This document shows positions 32,555 through 41,966 of a stretch of DNA of 47,364 nucleotides, in pieces. Made by a program: the position numbers and the translations under genes. The notes under the pieces were generated by a model, which ran no database searches, was not told the DNA's origin, and saw nothing but the letters and a program-made list of their open reading frames with translations. Position 1 is the stretch's first letter. Every line of letters begins with the position of its first letter. This DNA is from Pseudomonadota bacterium (GTDB taxonomy: Bacteria; Pseudomonadota; Alphaproteobacteria; Rhizobiales; Hyphomicrobiaceae): contig JAEZRM010000104.1 in the NCBI GenBank assembly GCA_023412805.1, forward strand, positions 1-47,364, in the 5' to 3' direction.

Positions 32555-33004
32555 ATGTCAAATCATGATTCACCGTGGAGTCGGACACCACGTGGGCAGC
32601 CACGGGTCGGAGCGCGGGCCGAACGCCGGCGAACCACGACCATGCAGGATGTCATCCGCTTTACAGAGATGACCGGGGACAAGAATCCGATCCACTACGA
32701 CGCCGAATTGGCCGCCCGGTTGCCCTTTGGTGGTCTTGTCGTGCAAGGCGGAATCACCACCGGCCTACTGAATGCAGTCGTCGCCGAAGACTTGCCTGGA
32801 CCGGGCACGGTATTTCTCGAGACCAACTGGCGCTTCCTGAAGGCTGTGCGCGTCGGCGAGGCAATCACAGCGGAGGTTTGCGTAACGGACGTCCGCGAGG
32901 ACAAGCCGATCTGCAAGCTGGAAACCAAAGTTTCCAACGAGCAAGGCGAAATCTGCGTCGCCGGCACTGCCGTGACGTTCACCGTGCCCCTGCGCGACGC
33001 CTGA
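32555..33004 (+). CDS. MaoC-like (R)-specific enoyl-CoA hydratase
   Basis: A 149-aa hotdog-fold protein starting MSNHDSPWSRTPRG with TGAGGAG upstream. The hydratase signature is seen in FTEMTGDKNPIHYDAELAAR, with catalytic Asp and His in GDKNPIHYD, followed by FGGLVVQGG. It adds water to enoyl-CoA esters. The first 28 residues are basic and not part of the usual domain. It is the last gene of the rightward group and is convergent with the second CadC-like regulator. A CoA-bound intermediate in the pathway is implied. Confidence 0.85.
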   Translation: MSNHDSPWSRTPRGQPRVGARAERRRTTTMQDVIRFTEMTGDKNPIHYDAELAARLPFGGLVVQGGITTGLLNAVVAEDLPGPGTVFLETNWRFLKAVRVGEAITAEVCVTDVREDKPICKLETKVSNEQGEICVAGTAVTFTVPLRDA

Positions 33005-33092
33005 TCGCAGACACAAACAACGCGCCTAGCCACCAAACGACCCGAACATTGGCCGTGAATGCACGCGGTCAAGCTGCGATCCGTCGAGAAAA

Positions 33093-34775
33093 TTAATCCT
33101 TAAGACCGAGCTTCAAAAGCTCCGTGCGGATCTGCTGTCGCAAGTCGTCGCCACGATAGGGAAACGCCCTAAAATAATCCGTGATGCGGTAGCCCGGATG
33201 AATCGCCCCAAGCTGCCTGATGTATTGACGCGCGACGATGTCCCGCTTCGCCCTTGCGTTACAGAATGCCGCGATTGCAAAAATATGATAGTGGGCATTG
33301 GGCTGACGCGCGGCAAGGTCGGCCAGATTGGCTGCTTCTTCCACTTTGCCGCTGAGCGCGGCATTGAACGCCTGCGCGGCAAGCATCGCAAAGCTCATGA
33401 GGTCGTACGGGCTCAGGCGGCGAGCTTGCTGTACTGCCACATCGCATCCCGGATGGTCACCACTCAGCAATCGCGCGAACGCCGACGAATAGTGCCCGAT
33501 CGCAAAGCTCGGACTAAGTTCAACGGAATGATCGATTTCCTGAATCGCCAGATCAAAGTCTTTTCGCAACAAGAATGCGCGCCCGAGCGCCCAATGCCCT
33601 TGGGGATCGCGGGGGTCCACACTCAACGCTTGCTGCGCGTACTCCAGCGCCTGGCTGATCTCACCTTCACGGTCCTTGCCGATTTCCAAGAAGGCGCGTT
33701 GCCAATGGACGAACGAAAGCCCCGCGTAGACGCGAGCGGAGTTCGGGTCGAGCTTTGCTGAGAGTCTAAACAGGCGCTCCGCCTCCTCATATCCGCCGGC
33801 TGTAAATTGGTACATTAGCCAAGAGCCGCGATGGTATGCGCTCCACGCGTCAATATTGGCAGGATGCATAAGTAATGCGCGCTGTCGCTCCGATGTCTCG
33901 ATCTCGCTTTCCACGGTGCCGACAATCAAGTTCGCGATTTCGTCCTGGAGGGTGAAAAAGTCGTCGACGCTGCGGTCGAATTGCTCCGCCCAGACCTCAT
34001 GCTCCGCTACCGCGTCGGTCAATGCGGCCGTTACGCGAACGCGCTGGCCAGATAACTGCACGTTGCCTTGGATGACGTACCGGACCCCAAGTCTGAGCGC
34101 GATGCGCTTGACGTCCTGTACGGGACCTCGAAACGTAAAGGCTGTGCCTCTAGAAATAACGAACAGCCAGCGCGTGCGCGCCAAGCGGGTCATGATGTCG
34201 AGCGACAGCCCATCCGCAATAATTTGACCGTGCTCACTACCACCGAGAAGGATGAAGGGCAGGACAACCAGTGAGGTCCTTTTAGGTAAGCGGAGATCCA
34301 GGCCAGAGATGCTATCGGCGTTTTCCGGATGGGTGTCTTGTGCATCCTCGGGTGAACCCAATATCGCGCGCTCGGGACTGACTCGCTCCTGGCTCAGTGT
34401 CAGCGCACGAGCAGGCGCGGACTGGCTTGCGGTGTGCTCGTCGGACAGCGCCACCTTCGAGCCGCCGCCGTCTGCCACTTCACCGACGAAGCGCAACCCG
34501 CGCCGATGGATTGTGCGGATCAGTCCCTGCGCTTTGCCGTCATCGCCAATGGCTCGGCGAGCCGCCCTGATGCGGCTCGATATAGCGGCATCGGACACTA
34601 TGCGCCCGTGCCAGACGCGCTCGACAATTTCGTCTCGCGTGATGATTCGATCCCTGTTCTCTATAAGCAGAATCAATAGGTCGAAAACTTGCGGCTCTAT
34701 GCCAACCGTGCGCCCATTTTGGCGCACTTCGTAGGCGTCCGTGTCGACTGTGATCGGGCCGATCGAGTAGATCAT
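33093..34775 (-). CDS. Second CadC-type winged-helix/TolB-like/TPR regulator
   Basis: A 560-aa protein with the same architecture as the one at 26634. The winged helix is at residues 1-100 (YSIGPITVDTDAYEVRQNGR ... LIRTIHRRGLRFVGEV), followed by a Ser/Ala-rich linker. The TolB-like domain begins near 165 (SLVVLPFILLGGSEHGQIIA, VRYVIQGNVQLSGQRVRVTA), and TPR helices end the protein (ALEYAQQALSVDPRDPQGHW). It reads toward the MaoC gene and closes the flavoprotein group. The two regulators are clearly related but diverged; only the domain order is conserved. Confidence 0.85.
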   Translation of the reverse strand: MIYSIGPITVDTDAYEVRQNGRTVGIEPQVFDLLILLIENRDRIITRDEIVERVWHGRIVSDAAISSRIRAARRAIGDDGKAQGLIRTIHRRGLRFVGEVADGGGSKVALSDEHTASQSAPARALTLSQERVSPERAILGSPEDAQDTHPENADSISGLDLRLPKRTSLVVLPFILLGGSEHGQIIADGLSLDIMTRLARTRWLFVISRGTAFTFRGPVQDVKRIALRLGVRYVIQGNVQLSGQRVRVTAALTDAVAEHEVWAEQFDRSVDDFFTLQDEIANLIVGTVESEIETSERQRALLMHPANIDAWSAYHRGSWLMYQFTAGGYEEAERLFRLSAKLDPNSARVYAGLSFVHWQRAFLEIGKDREGEISQALEYAQQALSVDPRDPQGHWALGRAFLLRKDFDLAIQEIDHSVELSPSFAIGHYSSAFARLLSGDHPGCDVAVQQARRLSPYDLMSFAMLAAQAFNAALSGKVEEAANLADLAARQPNAHYHIFAIAAFCNARAKRDIVARQYIRQLGAIHPGYRITDYFRAFPYRGDDLRQQIRTELLKLGLKD

Positions 34776-35864
34776 ACTTGGCCCCCCCGAAATTGTCCGG
34801 CCTCATACTGCGAGGAGAGCGTGGGCGGCGACGCGCATGTGCCAATCGCGCTAGGATGGCCGATCGGAACTTCTCTATGACTTCTCCAGGAAATCTTCAA
34901 GCACAGCTGTTGGAGGCCAGCTACCCTTGGGAAGGAAAGTACGCTGCAGGAAAGGTCGTTGCGCCGCCGGCGCGGCGGACGCGAAGGCATGGTCTGGCGA
35001 ATTGGCTTGGCGACCATTGTTGCCTTTCCCATTCAGCCCTTCAAATAGCATGCACATGCCGGAGCCCAAAAGACCGGCGGGCACGGAACACGACTGTTCG
35101 ATCTCCCACTTGGTCCGGCGTGTCTTGCTCCACAGGAGCCAACTATCCCGCCTCTCTCTGGCTGCAATCACTCTGAGCGCGGAGCAACTAATGTCCAGCG
35201 GGTCCGAGCGCAATACGCTCCCTCACAATTATTGCAAAACTGAACAAATTCGAGCGCGTGTGTCAACGCTTGACCAACTCCGCAGGCATTTCCCGAGTGA
35301 TCGTGCAAGCCCTCTAGCGAGCGTCGACCTCGCGCGTGGCAAGCCGCCGAGTCGGAGCGGATGCTCCGTGTTCAAATTGCCACCTCAGTGAGCAAAGTCC
35401 TACTGATGGCGCCGCATTCTTCGCGATGATCAACGACCTCTGTGCGCGGACATCCGAATTGCGCCGTGCGCGCGGTTAGAACGTCAGGTCACAACGTCTG
35501 ATTGGCTGGCGTGCGCATGGTCGATCCCGATCGGAGTAGTAAGCCAGCTTGTCCAACGGTGGCGTGCCGCTATCCAGCGTGAAGTCTCCAGGCTTTGTCG
35601 GCGGCGCCGCCTCGACAATGTTTTCCTGAGCCCACGTCCGTCTTCGATGACGCCGACGGCGGCAACGCCTCGCCTCGTGTGCGCCAGTAACAAGCATCAA
35701 CGTCGGGGCCACATATGTCGACTGGCAGCGGTATTTCTCCAGGTTTTCTCCATGAAAAATATCATTGCTCGTCAAGCGTCGTAGGGCCGGATGGTGCAAA
35801 TTCCGATCAAGAAAAGATCAACAAGAGCCAAGGATTGGTCTGTCCGGAATAGCAGGAGATGAAC
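34776..35864. other. Long region without a confident gene
   Basis: A 1.1-kb stretch upstream of the second regulator. Several open frames exist on both strands (for example a minus frame at 34875-35213 ending WPPTAVLEDFLEKS), but none has a good start, codon pattern or known motif. It may contain decayed genes and the promoters of the flanking genes. Confidence 0.4.
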
Positions 35865-36119
35865 ATGAGCAAAACCTTTTCCAACGCCCCGTTGGACGGA
35901 GCTGATGGGACGCTCCCCGTCACCAGTCGCGTAGTGCAAGGGATCGCAGCTTGGATCATCCGGCGCGCAGTGCGGAGGGCCGAGGTCGCGCTCAGGAATG
36001 ATCGCACTCGCCAGCATATAGACGCAGAAAGCACACTAATCCCTTGCGTTCTGCGCGGGAGGCCTGACTCGCGGATGACTGGTCCGAGGTGGGCGATTCC
36101 AGCTGCGCAAATCTCGTGA
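35865..36119 (+). CDS. Small protein, possibly a degenerate DUF1127 relative
   Basis: An 84-aa ORF starting MSKTFSNAPLDGADGTLPVT at 35865, with AGCAGGAG upstream at good distance. Residues about 20-45, SRVVQGIAAWIIRRAVRRAE, look like the N-terminal Trp/Arg-rich helix of DUF1127 proteins. The expected LDDR..DIG part is absent in this frame; a weak trace (LADDWSEVGDS) is readable in another frame near 36068, suggesting a frameshift. It could equally be a distinct small gene. It precedes the BBE-type oxidase gene by 83 bp, as DUF1127 precedes osmC in the other group. Confidence 0.45.
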   Translation: MSKTFSNAPLDGADGTLPVTSRVVQGIAAWIIRRAVRRAEVALRNDRTRQHIDAESTLIPCVLRGRPDSRMTGPRWAIPAAQIS

Positions 36120-36202
36120 GCCAAGATTCTGAGCGACCGCACTTTCGATACTAACAGCGCGGAAGCCAAAATAGCCAACCACCAACTTCAAACGAGGAAA
36201 GC

Positions 36203-37585
36203 ATGCTGACTGATGCAACAGCTGAACTAAAGGAAGGATTCCGCGGCTCGATCATAGGCCGAAGCGACGAAGGCTATGAGGCGGCTCGTTCACTCTACAA
36301 TGGCATGATCAACAAGCGCCCTCGCATCATCGCGAGATGCGCCGACGTCGCAGATGTCATGAAGGCCGTCAATTTCGGTCGGGAAAAAGCCCTACAGATC
36401 GCCATCCGCTGCGGGGGGCACAATGGCCCTGGGCTCGGCAGCGTTGACGATGGGCTGGTAATCGACCTGGCTGGCATTAAAGGCATTCGCGTCGATCCCG
36501 CTACACGAACGGCCCGAGTTGGCGCCGGCTGCACGCAGGGCGATGTCGACCATGCGACGCATGCCTTTGGCCTCGCCGTTCCGGCCGGCATCATTTCAAC
36601 CACTGGCATTGCTGGCCTCACGTTGAGTGGTGGTCATGGCTATCTCTCGCGCAGGTACGGCCTTACCATCGACAATCTCCTCGAAGCAGACGTCGTGCTG
36701 GCGGATGGCACGTTTGTAACGACCAGCAGAAGCGAAAACGAAGATCTGTTCTGGGCGCTGCGCGGCGGTGGTGGGAATTTCGGCGTTGTCACCAGTTTCC
36801 TGTTTCGACTGCACCCGGTCCGCGATGTCTTCGCCGGACCGATCGCGTTCGACCAGGCGCACGCCGCAATGATCATGAAGCGCTATCGAGAGTATCTTCC
36901 CGGCGCCCCCGAGGATCTGTGCGTCTTCCTCGGGTTGAAGACGGTGCTTTCCAGCGATCCTTTTCCCAGGGAGCATTGGGGCAAGAAAATCTGTCTCCTT
37001 ATGTGCTGCTTCAACGGCACCGAGGCTGACGGAAAGAAGGCGCTCGTGCCAATGCTGAAGGGACTTCCAGATCCCTTGTTCAATTGGATGGGCATGATGC
37101 CCTATCCGAACGTCCAAAGTATGTTTGACGGTCTCTATCCAAAAGGCATGCAGTGGTACTGGCGCGGCGACTTCGTCAAGACGCTGCCCGATGCCGCTAT
37201 CGATGCACATCTCGCACAAGCCGCCAAGGCTCCGAGCGAGTTGTCTTTGATGCACCTCTATCCGATCGATGGCGCAGTTCATCGCGTGGGCAAGGAGGAC
37301 ACAGCCTGGAATTGTCGCGACGCCACCTGGTCGATGGTCATTGCCGGTATCGATCCGGATCCCGCAAGAGCTGGGGCTATTACGCAGTGGACCAAGGCCT
37401 ACTGGGAGGCCGTGCATCCCTTCGATTTGAGCGGCGCCTACCCCAATTTTATGATGGACGACGAAGGCGAGGCGCGACTCAAGGCAACCTATGGCGAGAA
37501 CTACGCGCGATTGGCCAAGGTGAAGAAGAGGTACGATCCCAAAAACCTGTTCCGAGTGAATCAGAACATCAGGCCAGCGGTCTAG
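36203..37585 (+). CDS. Berberine-bridge-enzyme-like FAD-linked oxidase
   Basis: A 460-aa oxidase with a GAGG ribosome site. The FAD_binding_4 (PCMH) domain covers about residues 35-205: RPRIIARCADVADVMKAVNF, then RCGGHNGPGLGS with His73, the usual covalent 8-alpha FAD ligand, and TTGIAGLTLSGGHGYLSRRY. At the second covalent position, where bicovalent members have Cys, a Thr/Gly stretch is present, so only a single FAD bond is expected. The C-terminal BBE motif is KKRYDPKNLFRVNQNI. Such enzymes oxidise sugars, alkaloids or phenols with O2. It precedes an MFS transporter gene. Confidence 0.88.
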   Translation: MLTDATAELKEGFRGSIIGRSDEGYEAARSLYNGMINKRPRIIARCADVADVMKAVNFGREKALQIAIRCGGHNGPGLGSVDDGLVIDLAGIKGIRVDPATRTARVGAGCTQGDVDHATHAFGLAVPAGIISTTGIAGLTLSGGHGYLSRRYGLTIDNLLEADVVLADGTFVTTSRSENEDLFWALRGGGGNFGVVTSFLFRLHPVRDVFAGPIAFDQAHAAMIMKRYREYLPGAPEDLCVFLGLKTVLSSDPFPREHWGKKICLLMCCFNGTEADGKKALVPMLKGLPDPLFNWMGMMPYPNVQSMFDGLYPKGMQWYWRGDFVKTLPDAAIDAHLAQAAKAPSELSLMHLYPIDGAVHRVGKEDTAWNCRDATWSMVIAGIDPDPARAGAITQWTKAYWEAVHPFDLSGAYPNFMMDDEGEARLKATYGENYARLAKVKKRYDPKNLFRVNQNIRPAV

Positions 37586-37674
37586 TCGTCGACTGAGCCG
37601 TCCGGATCGCAGGCAGCTCCAGCGAGTCCGCCAAAAGCTGATCCAGCGAAGATCTGGACGCTAGGAGATCGATC

Positions 37675-38943
37675 ATGAGCACCAATGCGCAGCCGGATCC
37701 GGCTGGCCGCACGACGGAGGATGCGTTTCAATCCATGCGCGCCATCCTCGTCGTTATCGGGGCGACCGTCGCTATGGCGATTAGCTTCGGAAGCCTGGGG
37801 CTGACATCGATCTTCATGCGTCCGCTTGAAGCGGAGTTCGGCTGGACGCGTGCCGAGACGAGCCTTGCTTACGCGATTGCCTCAGCCGGCATGGCACTTG
37901 GCGGGCTCGGCTGGGGATGGGCTTCGGATCGCGTGGGCATTCGCGTCCTGTTCGCGATAGGTGGGTCGGCCATGGTGCTGTCGGTGCTCGCCATGTCGGT
38001 CGTCGAGACCGTCTGGCAGTTCCACCTAGCCAATGCCGTTCTCGCCTGCCTAGGATTCTCCGTGCTCTACGCGCCACTCCTCGCGGCAACCGGCGATTGG
38101 TTCGAGGAGCGCAGGGGGCTCGCCGTGGGGATCGTTACCGCTGGCGGCGCGCTGGGGCAGGGGGTCTTGCCGTTCTCGGCCAATACTCTCATCGATATTC
38201 TAGGTTGGAGGTTTGCGTACGTCAGCATTGCGCTGACGATGCTGATCGCGCTCGCCATCTCACTGCCACTCGTCAGGCGTCCCGACCATTCGCTCCGCCC
38301 CATACTCCAACCCCTCACCGATAATTCATGCGGCCGCAGAGTTGGTGAGCGGCTGCGTGTCAGGATGCTGTCCGTGGCAGCCTTTCTCTGCTGTGTCTGC
38401 ATGGGCATGCCGATCGTACATCTCGCGAGCTTCGTGACCATCGTCTGCGGCTCGCCATCGATCGGCGCCACGAGCATGCTGGTCGCCATGCTGTTCGGTA
38501 CGGTCGGTCGCGTGTGTTTCGGGTTTCTCGCCGATCGCATCGGTTACCTCGCGAGCTATGCCGGCGCATCAATATTGCAGACCGTTGCGGTGCTCGCCTA
38601 TCCGATACTCGACCAAGACCTTTCCATCATGGCGCTATCGGCCATATTCGGCTTTGGCTTTGCCGGCAACATGACATGTCTTGTGCTGTGTATTCGCGAA
38701 GCTGTCCCCGTGCAACGATTCGGCGGGGCGCTCGGCGTCGTCATGCTCGTCGCCTGGCTCGGTATGGGCGTCGGCGGCTATGTCGGAGGCGCGCTCTTCG
38801 ACAGTACCGGTACCTACGTTGCCGCCTTCCTGCTCGCCGGCGCTGCCGGCGTTCTGAACCTCTTCGTCCTTACGGCCGTGGCACTCATGCGTCGAACAGC
38901 GAAGGCGCGGGAAGCAGTTCCTGTGTCCGCAGTCGCCGCCTAA
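37675..38943 (+). CDS. MFS transporter (oxalate/formate antiporter-like)
   Basis: A 422-aa membrane transporter with CTAGGAG upstream. About 12 hydrophobic segments are visible. The N-terminal half has GWASDRVGIRVLFAIGGSAM, the typical MFS loop 2-3 motif (GxxxDRxGxR), and the C-terminal half repeats it as FGFLADRIGYLASYAG. The pattern MRPLEAEFGWTRAETSLAYA is typical of the monocarboxylate/oxalate-formate subgroup. It lies between the oxidase and the cysteine synthase fusion and may import or export the substrate of the former. Confidence 0.9.
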   Translation: MSTNAQPDPAGRTTEDAFQSMRAILVVIGATVAMAISFGSLGLTSIFMRPLEAEFGWTRAETSLAYAIASAGMALGGLGWGWASDRVGIRVLFAIGGSAMVLSVLAMSVVETVWQFHLANAVLACLGFSVLYAPLLAATGDWFEERRGLAVGIVTAGGALGQGVLPFSANTLIDILGWRFAYVSIALTMLIALAISLPLVRRPDHSLRPILQPLTDNSCGRRVGERLRVRMLSVAAFLCCVCMGMPIVHLASFVTIVCGSPSIGATSMLVAMLFGTVGRVCFGFLADRIGYLASYAGASILQTVAVLAYPILDQDLSIMALSAIFGFGFAGNMTCLVLCIREAVPVQRFGGALGVVMLVAWLGMGVGGYVGGALFDSTGTYVAAFLLAGAAGVLNLFVLTAVALMRRTAKAREAVPVSAVAA

Positions 38944-38991
38944 TCTTCAGACGCAAGTAGCGAACTGTCCAAACCCGTTCGGAGGCTTTTC

Positions 38992-40482
38992 ATGTTTGGC
39001 CCCTTTGATTCGATCCTCGACACGATCGGCCACACGCCCGTCGTTCGCATCAACAAGCTCGCGCCCGACGGCATCGATCTGTTCGTCAAGCTCGAGGCCT
39101 TCAACCCGCTCGGCTCCGTCAAGGACCGGCTCGCATTCGGTCTCATAGAGGCCGCGGAGCGGTCCGGTCGTCTCAAGCCAGGTCAGACTGTCATCGAAGC
39201 GACGAGCGGCAATACAGGCATCGGCCTCGCCATGGTCTGCGCCCAGAAGGGCTATCCTCTTGTCATCGTCATGGCCGAAAGCTTCAGCGTCGAACGGCGC
39301 AAGCTCATGCGCTTCCTCGGCGCGAAGGTCGTGCTCACGCCGGCTGCCGCAAAGGGTACCGGCATGGTTGCAAAGGCGCGCGAGCTTGCCGCTCGCCATG
39401 GTTGGTTTCTCTGTCGCCAGTTCGAGAGCGAGGCCAATCCGGACATACATTCACGCACGACTGCTGAAGAGATCCTCTCTGCCTTCGAGGGACGTCGCTT
39501 GGACTACTGGGTCACCGGTGCAGGCACCGGCGGTACGCTCAAAGGCGTCGCGCGCGTGCTCAAAGACCGTCGGCCAGAGACAAAAATCGTACTATGCGAG
39601 CCCGACAACGCGCCGATGCTCGCGAGTGGCATTGCGCAGACCTATGAGACGGACGGGGCTCCCGCGGCCAGTCATCCTCTGTTCCGCCCGCATCTCATGC
39701 AGGGTTGGTCGCCTGACTTCATTCCAAAGCTCACAAATGACGCGCTTATGGCAAGCCACGTCGACAAGATCGTATCCGTCAATGGCAACGACGCCCTGCG
39801 GCTCGCGCGCGAGATCGCCGCGAAGGAGGGCATTTTCTCGGGAGTTTCGGGCGGCGCGACGCTCGCGGGTGCGCTTGAACTCTGCATGAGCATTCCAAAG
39901 GGGTCGACGGTCCTCTGCATGATCCCCGATACAGGCGAACGCTATCTCTCCACGGCACTTTTCGATGCCGTGTCGGAGCACATGTCCGAAGACGAGCAAG
40001 CGATCGCGTCTTCGACGGAAAGCTTTCTCATGGGTGCGCCGCCAGCGCAGCTTGGCGCGGCAGCCGTTTCTCCGGTGCTTGAAGCAAGGCCCGAGGCCGT
40101 CCGCTTCGTGAACCAGACGATCAGCGATCGTGAACAACCTGTTGTGATGTTTGCGCTCGAGTGGTGCGAGTTCTGCTGGGCTCTGCACAAATTTTTCCGG
40201 GCGCACGGCATCCCGTATCGCTCGATCGATCTCGATTCTGTCGCCTATCAGCAGGACGACCTCGGCGGTGAGATCCGCAAAGTACTTCGAGCGCGTCTCG
40301 GCTCGCCGACGATTCCTCAGGTCTTCATTGGAGAAAGGGCCGTAGGAGGCTGTACGGATGCACTCGAGCAATTCCGCATGGGTACGCTCCAGGCACTTTT
40401 GAGCGAGAACAATGTGCCATTCACACCCGCCGACGGGTTCGATCCAAGTCGCTTCCTTCCGACGTGGGTGCACCCGAGGTGA
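38992..40482 (+). CDS. Cysteine synthase-glutaredoxin fusion
   Basis: A 496-aa two-domain protein, with CGGAGG upstream of ATG 38992. Residues 1-330 are a PLP-dependent cysteine synthase: TIGHTPVVRINKL, Lys44 in NPLGSVKDR (Schiff-base lysine), the substrate loop EATSGNTGIGLA and the phosphate cup VTGAGTGGTLKG. Residues about 372-475 are a glutaredoxin with active site CEFC (Cys392, Cys395), the cis-proline TIPQVFIG and GGCTD. The cysteine synthase joins sulfide to O-acetylserine; the tethered glutaredoxin could reduce disulphides or S-sulfocysteine products. Normal CysK/CysM is about 300-320 aa, so the fusion is clear. Confidence 0.9.
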   Translation: MFGPFDSILDTIGHTPVVRINKLAPDGIDLFVKLEAFNPLGSVKDRLAFGLIEAAERSGRLKPGQTVIEATSGNTGIGLAMVCAQKGYPLVIVMAESFSVERRKLMRFLGAKVVLTPAAAKGTGMVAKARELAARHGWFLCRQFESEANPDIHSRTTAEEILSAFEGRRLDYWVTGAGTGGTLKGVARVLKDRRPETKIVLCEPDNAPMLASGIAQTYETDGAPAASHPLFRPHLMQGWSPDFIPKLTNDALMASHVDKIVSVNGNDALRLAREIAAKEGIFSGVSGGATLAGALELCMSIPKGSTVLCMIPDTGERYLSTALFDAVSEHMSEDEQAIASSTESFLMGAPPAQLGAAAVSPVLEARPEAVRFVNQTISDREQPVVMFALEWCEFCWALHKFFRAHGIPYRSIDLDSVAYQQDDLGGEIRKVLRARLGSPTIPQVFIGERAVGGCTDALEQFRMGTLQALLSENNVPFTPADGFDPSRFLPTWVHPR

Positions 40483-40536
40483 GATCGCATTTCAGCCGAT
40501 GGCGGTACCGCGAGAGAGATGGCGGATCGGAAATCA

Positions 40537-40698
40537 GCAAGCACTCGCTGCGCTACAGCGGAACTGATCTGCCGATTAGAAGGTAATCTTCGCGTGAATC
40601 AGCTTCTGCCTGGCCACTCGATGATCGAAAGCAGCGTCAAGTATCCAAGCATCGAAGTTGATGACGCGATCGGGATTGCGGCAAAGATCGACATTTGA
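40537..40698 (+). pseudogene. 3' remnant of a tyrosine integrase
   Basis: In the frame ending at TGA 40696-40698 the translation reads AELICRLEGNLRVNQLLPGH followed by SMIESSVKYPSIEVDDAIGI and AAKIDI. This closely follows the C-terminus of a common tyrosine recombinase group (NLRAVQLLLGH..IESTVRYLGIEVDDALEIAE), including the GH box and the nucleophile Tyr. A further piece (KHSLRYS) sits in another frame just upstream. The rest of the gene is gone. It marks an old integration event next to the cysteine synthase gene. Confidence 0.7.
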
Positions 40699-41034
40699 GT
40701 GACGCATTGCCTCCGAATCCGGACGTGGTCGGCGGCGCGACCCGCTTCGGACGGTTAAGCACGCCGATGGCAGCTTCGGGGGGGCGAGCGACGCTCACGA
40801 CCGGTCAGAGAGCCGGTGGAGCCCACGACTGGTTCTGGCCCTCCTCGACTGTCGGAAGCTTGTCCGAACTCGTCCGTTGCTAGAGGCAAAGCCGACGCGA
40901 CGCGCGTCATGGCTGGCGTCCTCGTTGACCCACCTCTTCCATGGTGTGCATCGTCCGCTTACAAGGCGGCTTGCTCTCAGCAGCGGAAGTTCGAGCGAAG
41001 CGTGATCGTCACGGCATTACCCTTGCGTCTGGAG
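40699..41034. other. Spacer without a recognised gene
   Basis: A 336-bp gap between the integrase remnant and the convergent lyase gene. No motif, repeat or convincing open frame was seen. Confidence 0.4.
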
Positions 41035-41856
41035 CTACGTTGAGGCGGAGAAAGCCGCCTTTAGCTGCTTTGACGGCGCTGCGTCCTTGATGAATGTGAA
41101 CCGCCCCTGCTCCTTCATTTCTCGGCCTGCCTGGAGGAATGCGGCCATGGCGTAGCGCGCGATGGAGCCGCCGACGCTGATGCGCTTGACACCTGCAGCC
41201 GCAAGATCATCGGCGGTGATGCTCGTGTCGGCATGGCTCATGACCACGTTGACCGGCTTCGACACCGCCGAGACGACGGCCTTGATCGTCGCCAGATCCC
41301 TGAGACCCGGTGCGTAGAGCACGTCGGCACCTACCGCCTCGAATGCCTTGAGCCGCCGGATCGTGTCATCGAGATCATGGCGACCATTGACGAAGTTCTC
41401 TACTCGCGCCGTCAGCATGAACGGGAATGGCAGCGAGCGGGCGACCTCGACGGCAGCCTGAACACGTTCAACGGCAAGATTGAAATCGTAAATGGGCTGC
41501 TCCGCGTCGCCTGTCGCGTCCTCGATCGAACCTCCGACCATGCCCGCTTCGGCGGCAAGGCGGATCATCTGAGCAGCAGCCTTCGGCTCGTCGGCGCCGC
41601 AGTTCTCGAGATCCGCATTGACCGGCAGGCTCGTCGCGTCCGCGATTGCCTTGCAGTTGGCGAGGATCTCGGCCGGGGTCACTATGCTGCGACCGAGGGT
41701 GATGGCGAGGCCGAGGCTCGTTGTCGCGAGCGCCTCGAAGCCGAGCGAGGTCAGAAGGCGCGCCGTGCCGGCATCCCAGGGGTTGGGGATGATGAAGGCG
41801 CCCGGGCGGCGGTGCAGCTCCTGGAACCGGGCGGCTTTGTCGGCCTGTGAGATCAT
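41035..41856 (-). CDS. Isocitrate lyase/PEP-mutase family protein
   Basis: A 273-aa enzyme starting MISQADKAARFQELHRRPGA at 41856, with AGGAG upstream. IIPNPWDAGTARLLTSLGFE with ALATTSLGLA is the typical opening of short PEP-mutase/ICL members; LPVNADLENCGADEPKAAAQ carries the metal-binding acidic residues, and GSIEDATGD follows. The isocitrate lyase KKCGH loop is absent, so it more likely cleaves or rearranges another 2-hydroxy/2-oxo acid (oxaloacetate decarboxylase or dimethylmalate lyase type). It is divergent from a LysR gene 110 bp away, its probable regulator. Confidence 0.87.
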   Translation of the reverse strand: MISQADKAARFQELHRRPGAFIIPNPWDAGTARLLTSLGFEALATTSLGLAITLGRSIVTPAEILANCKAIADATSLPVNADLENCGADEPKAAAQMIRLAAEAGMVGGSIEDATGDAEQPIYDFNLAVERVQAAVEVARSLPFPFMLTARVENFVNGRHDLDDTIRRLKAFEAVGADVLYAPGLRDLATIKAVVSAVSKPVNVVMSHADTSITADDLAAAGVKRISVGGSIARYAMAAFLQAGREMKEQGRFTFIKDAAPSKQLKAAFSAST

Positions 41857-41966
41857 GGATGGTCTCCTAAGTGGTCCTCGGGCCTGCAATGCCGAAAGGT
41901 TGGCTTCCCACGCGACATGTGTCTAATGCATAGTTTCTATAGCCATGATTAGTTTTGTGGATCGCC

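Noticed and set aside
34778..35213. Opposing reading frames of 110-130 codons in the gap upstream of the second regulator
   Set aside because: Neither has a good start, codon bias or any family feature, and they overlap each other.
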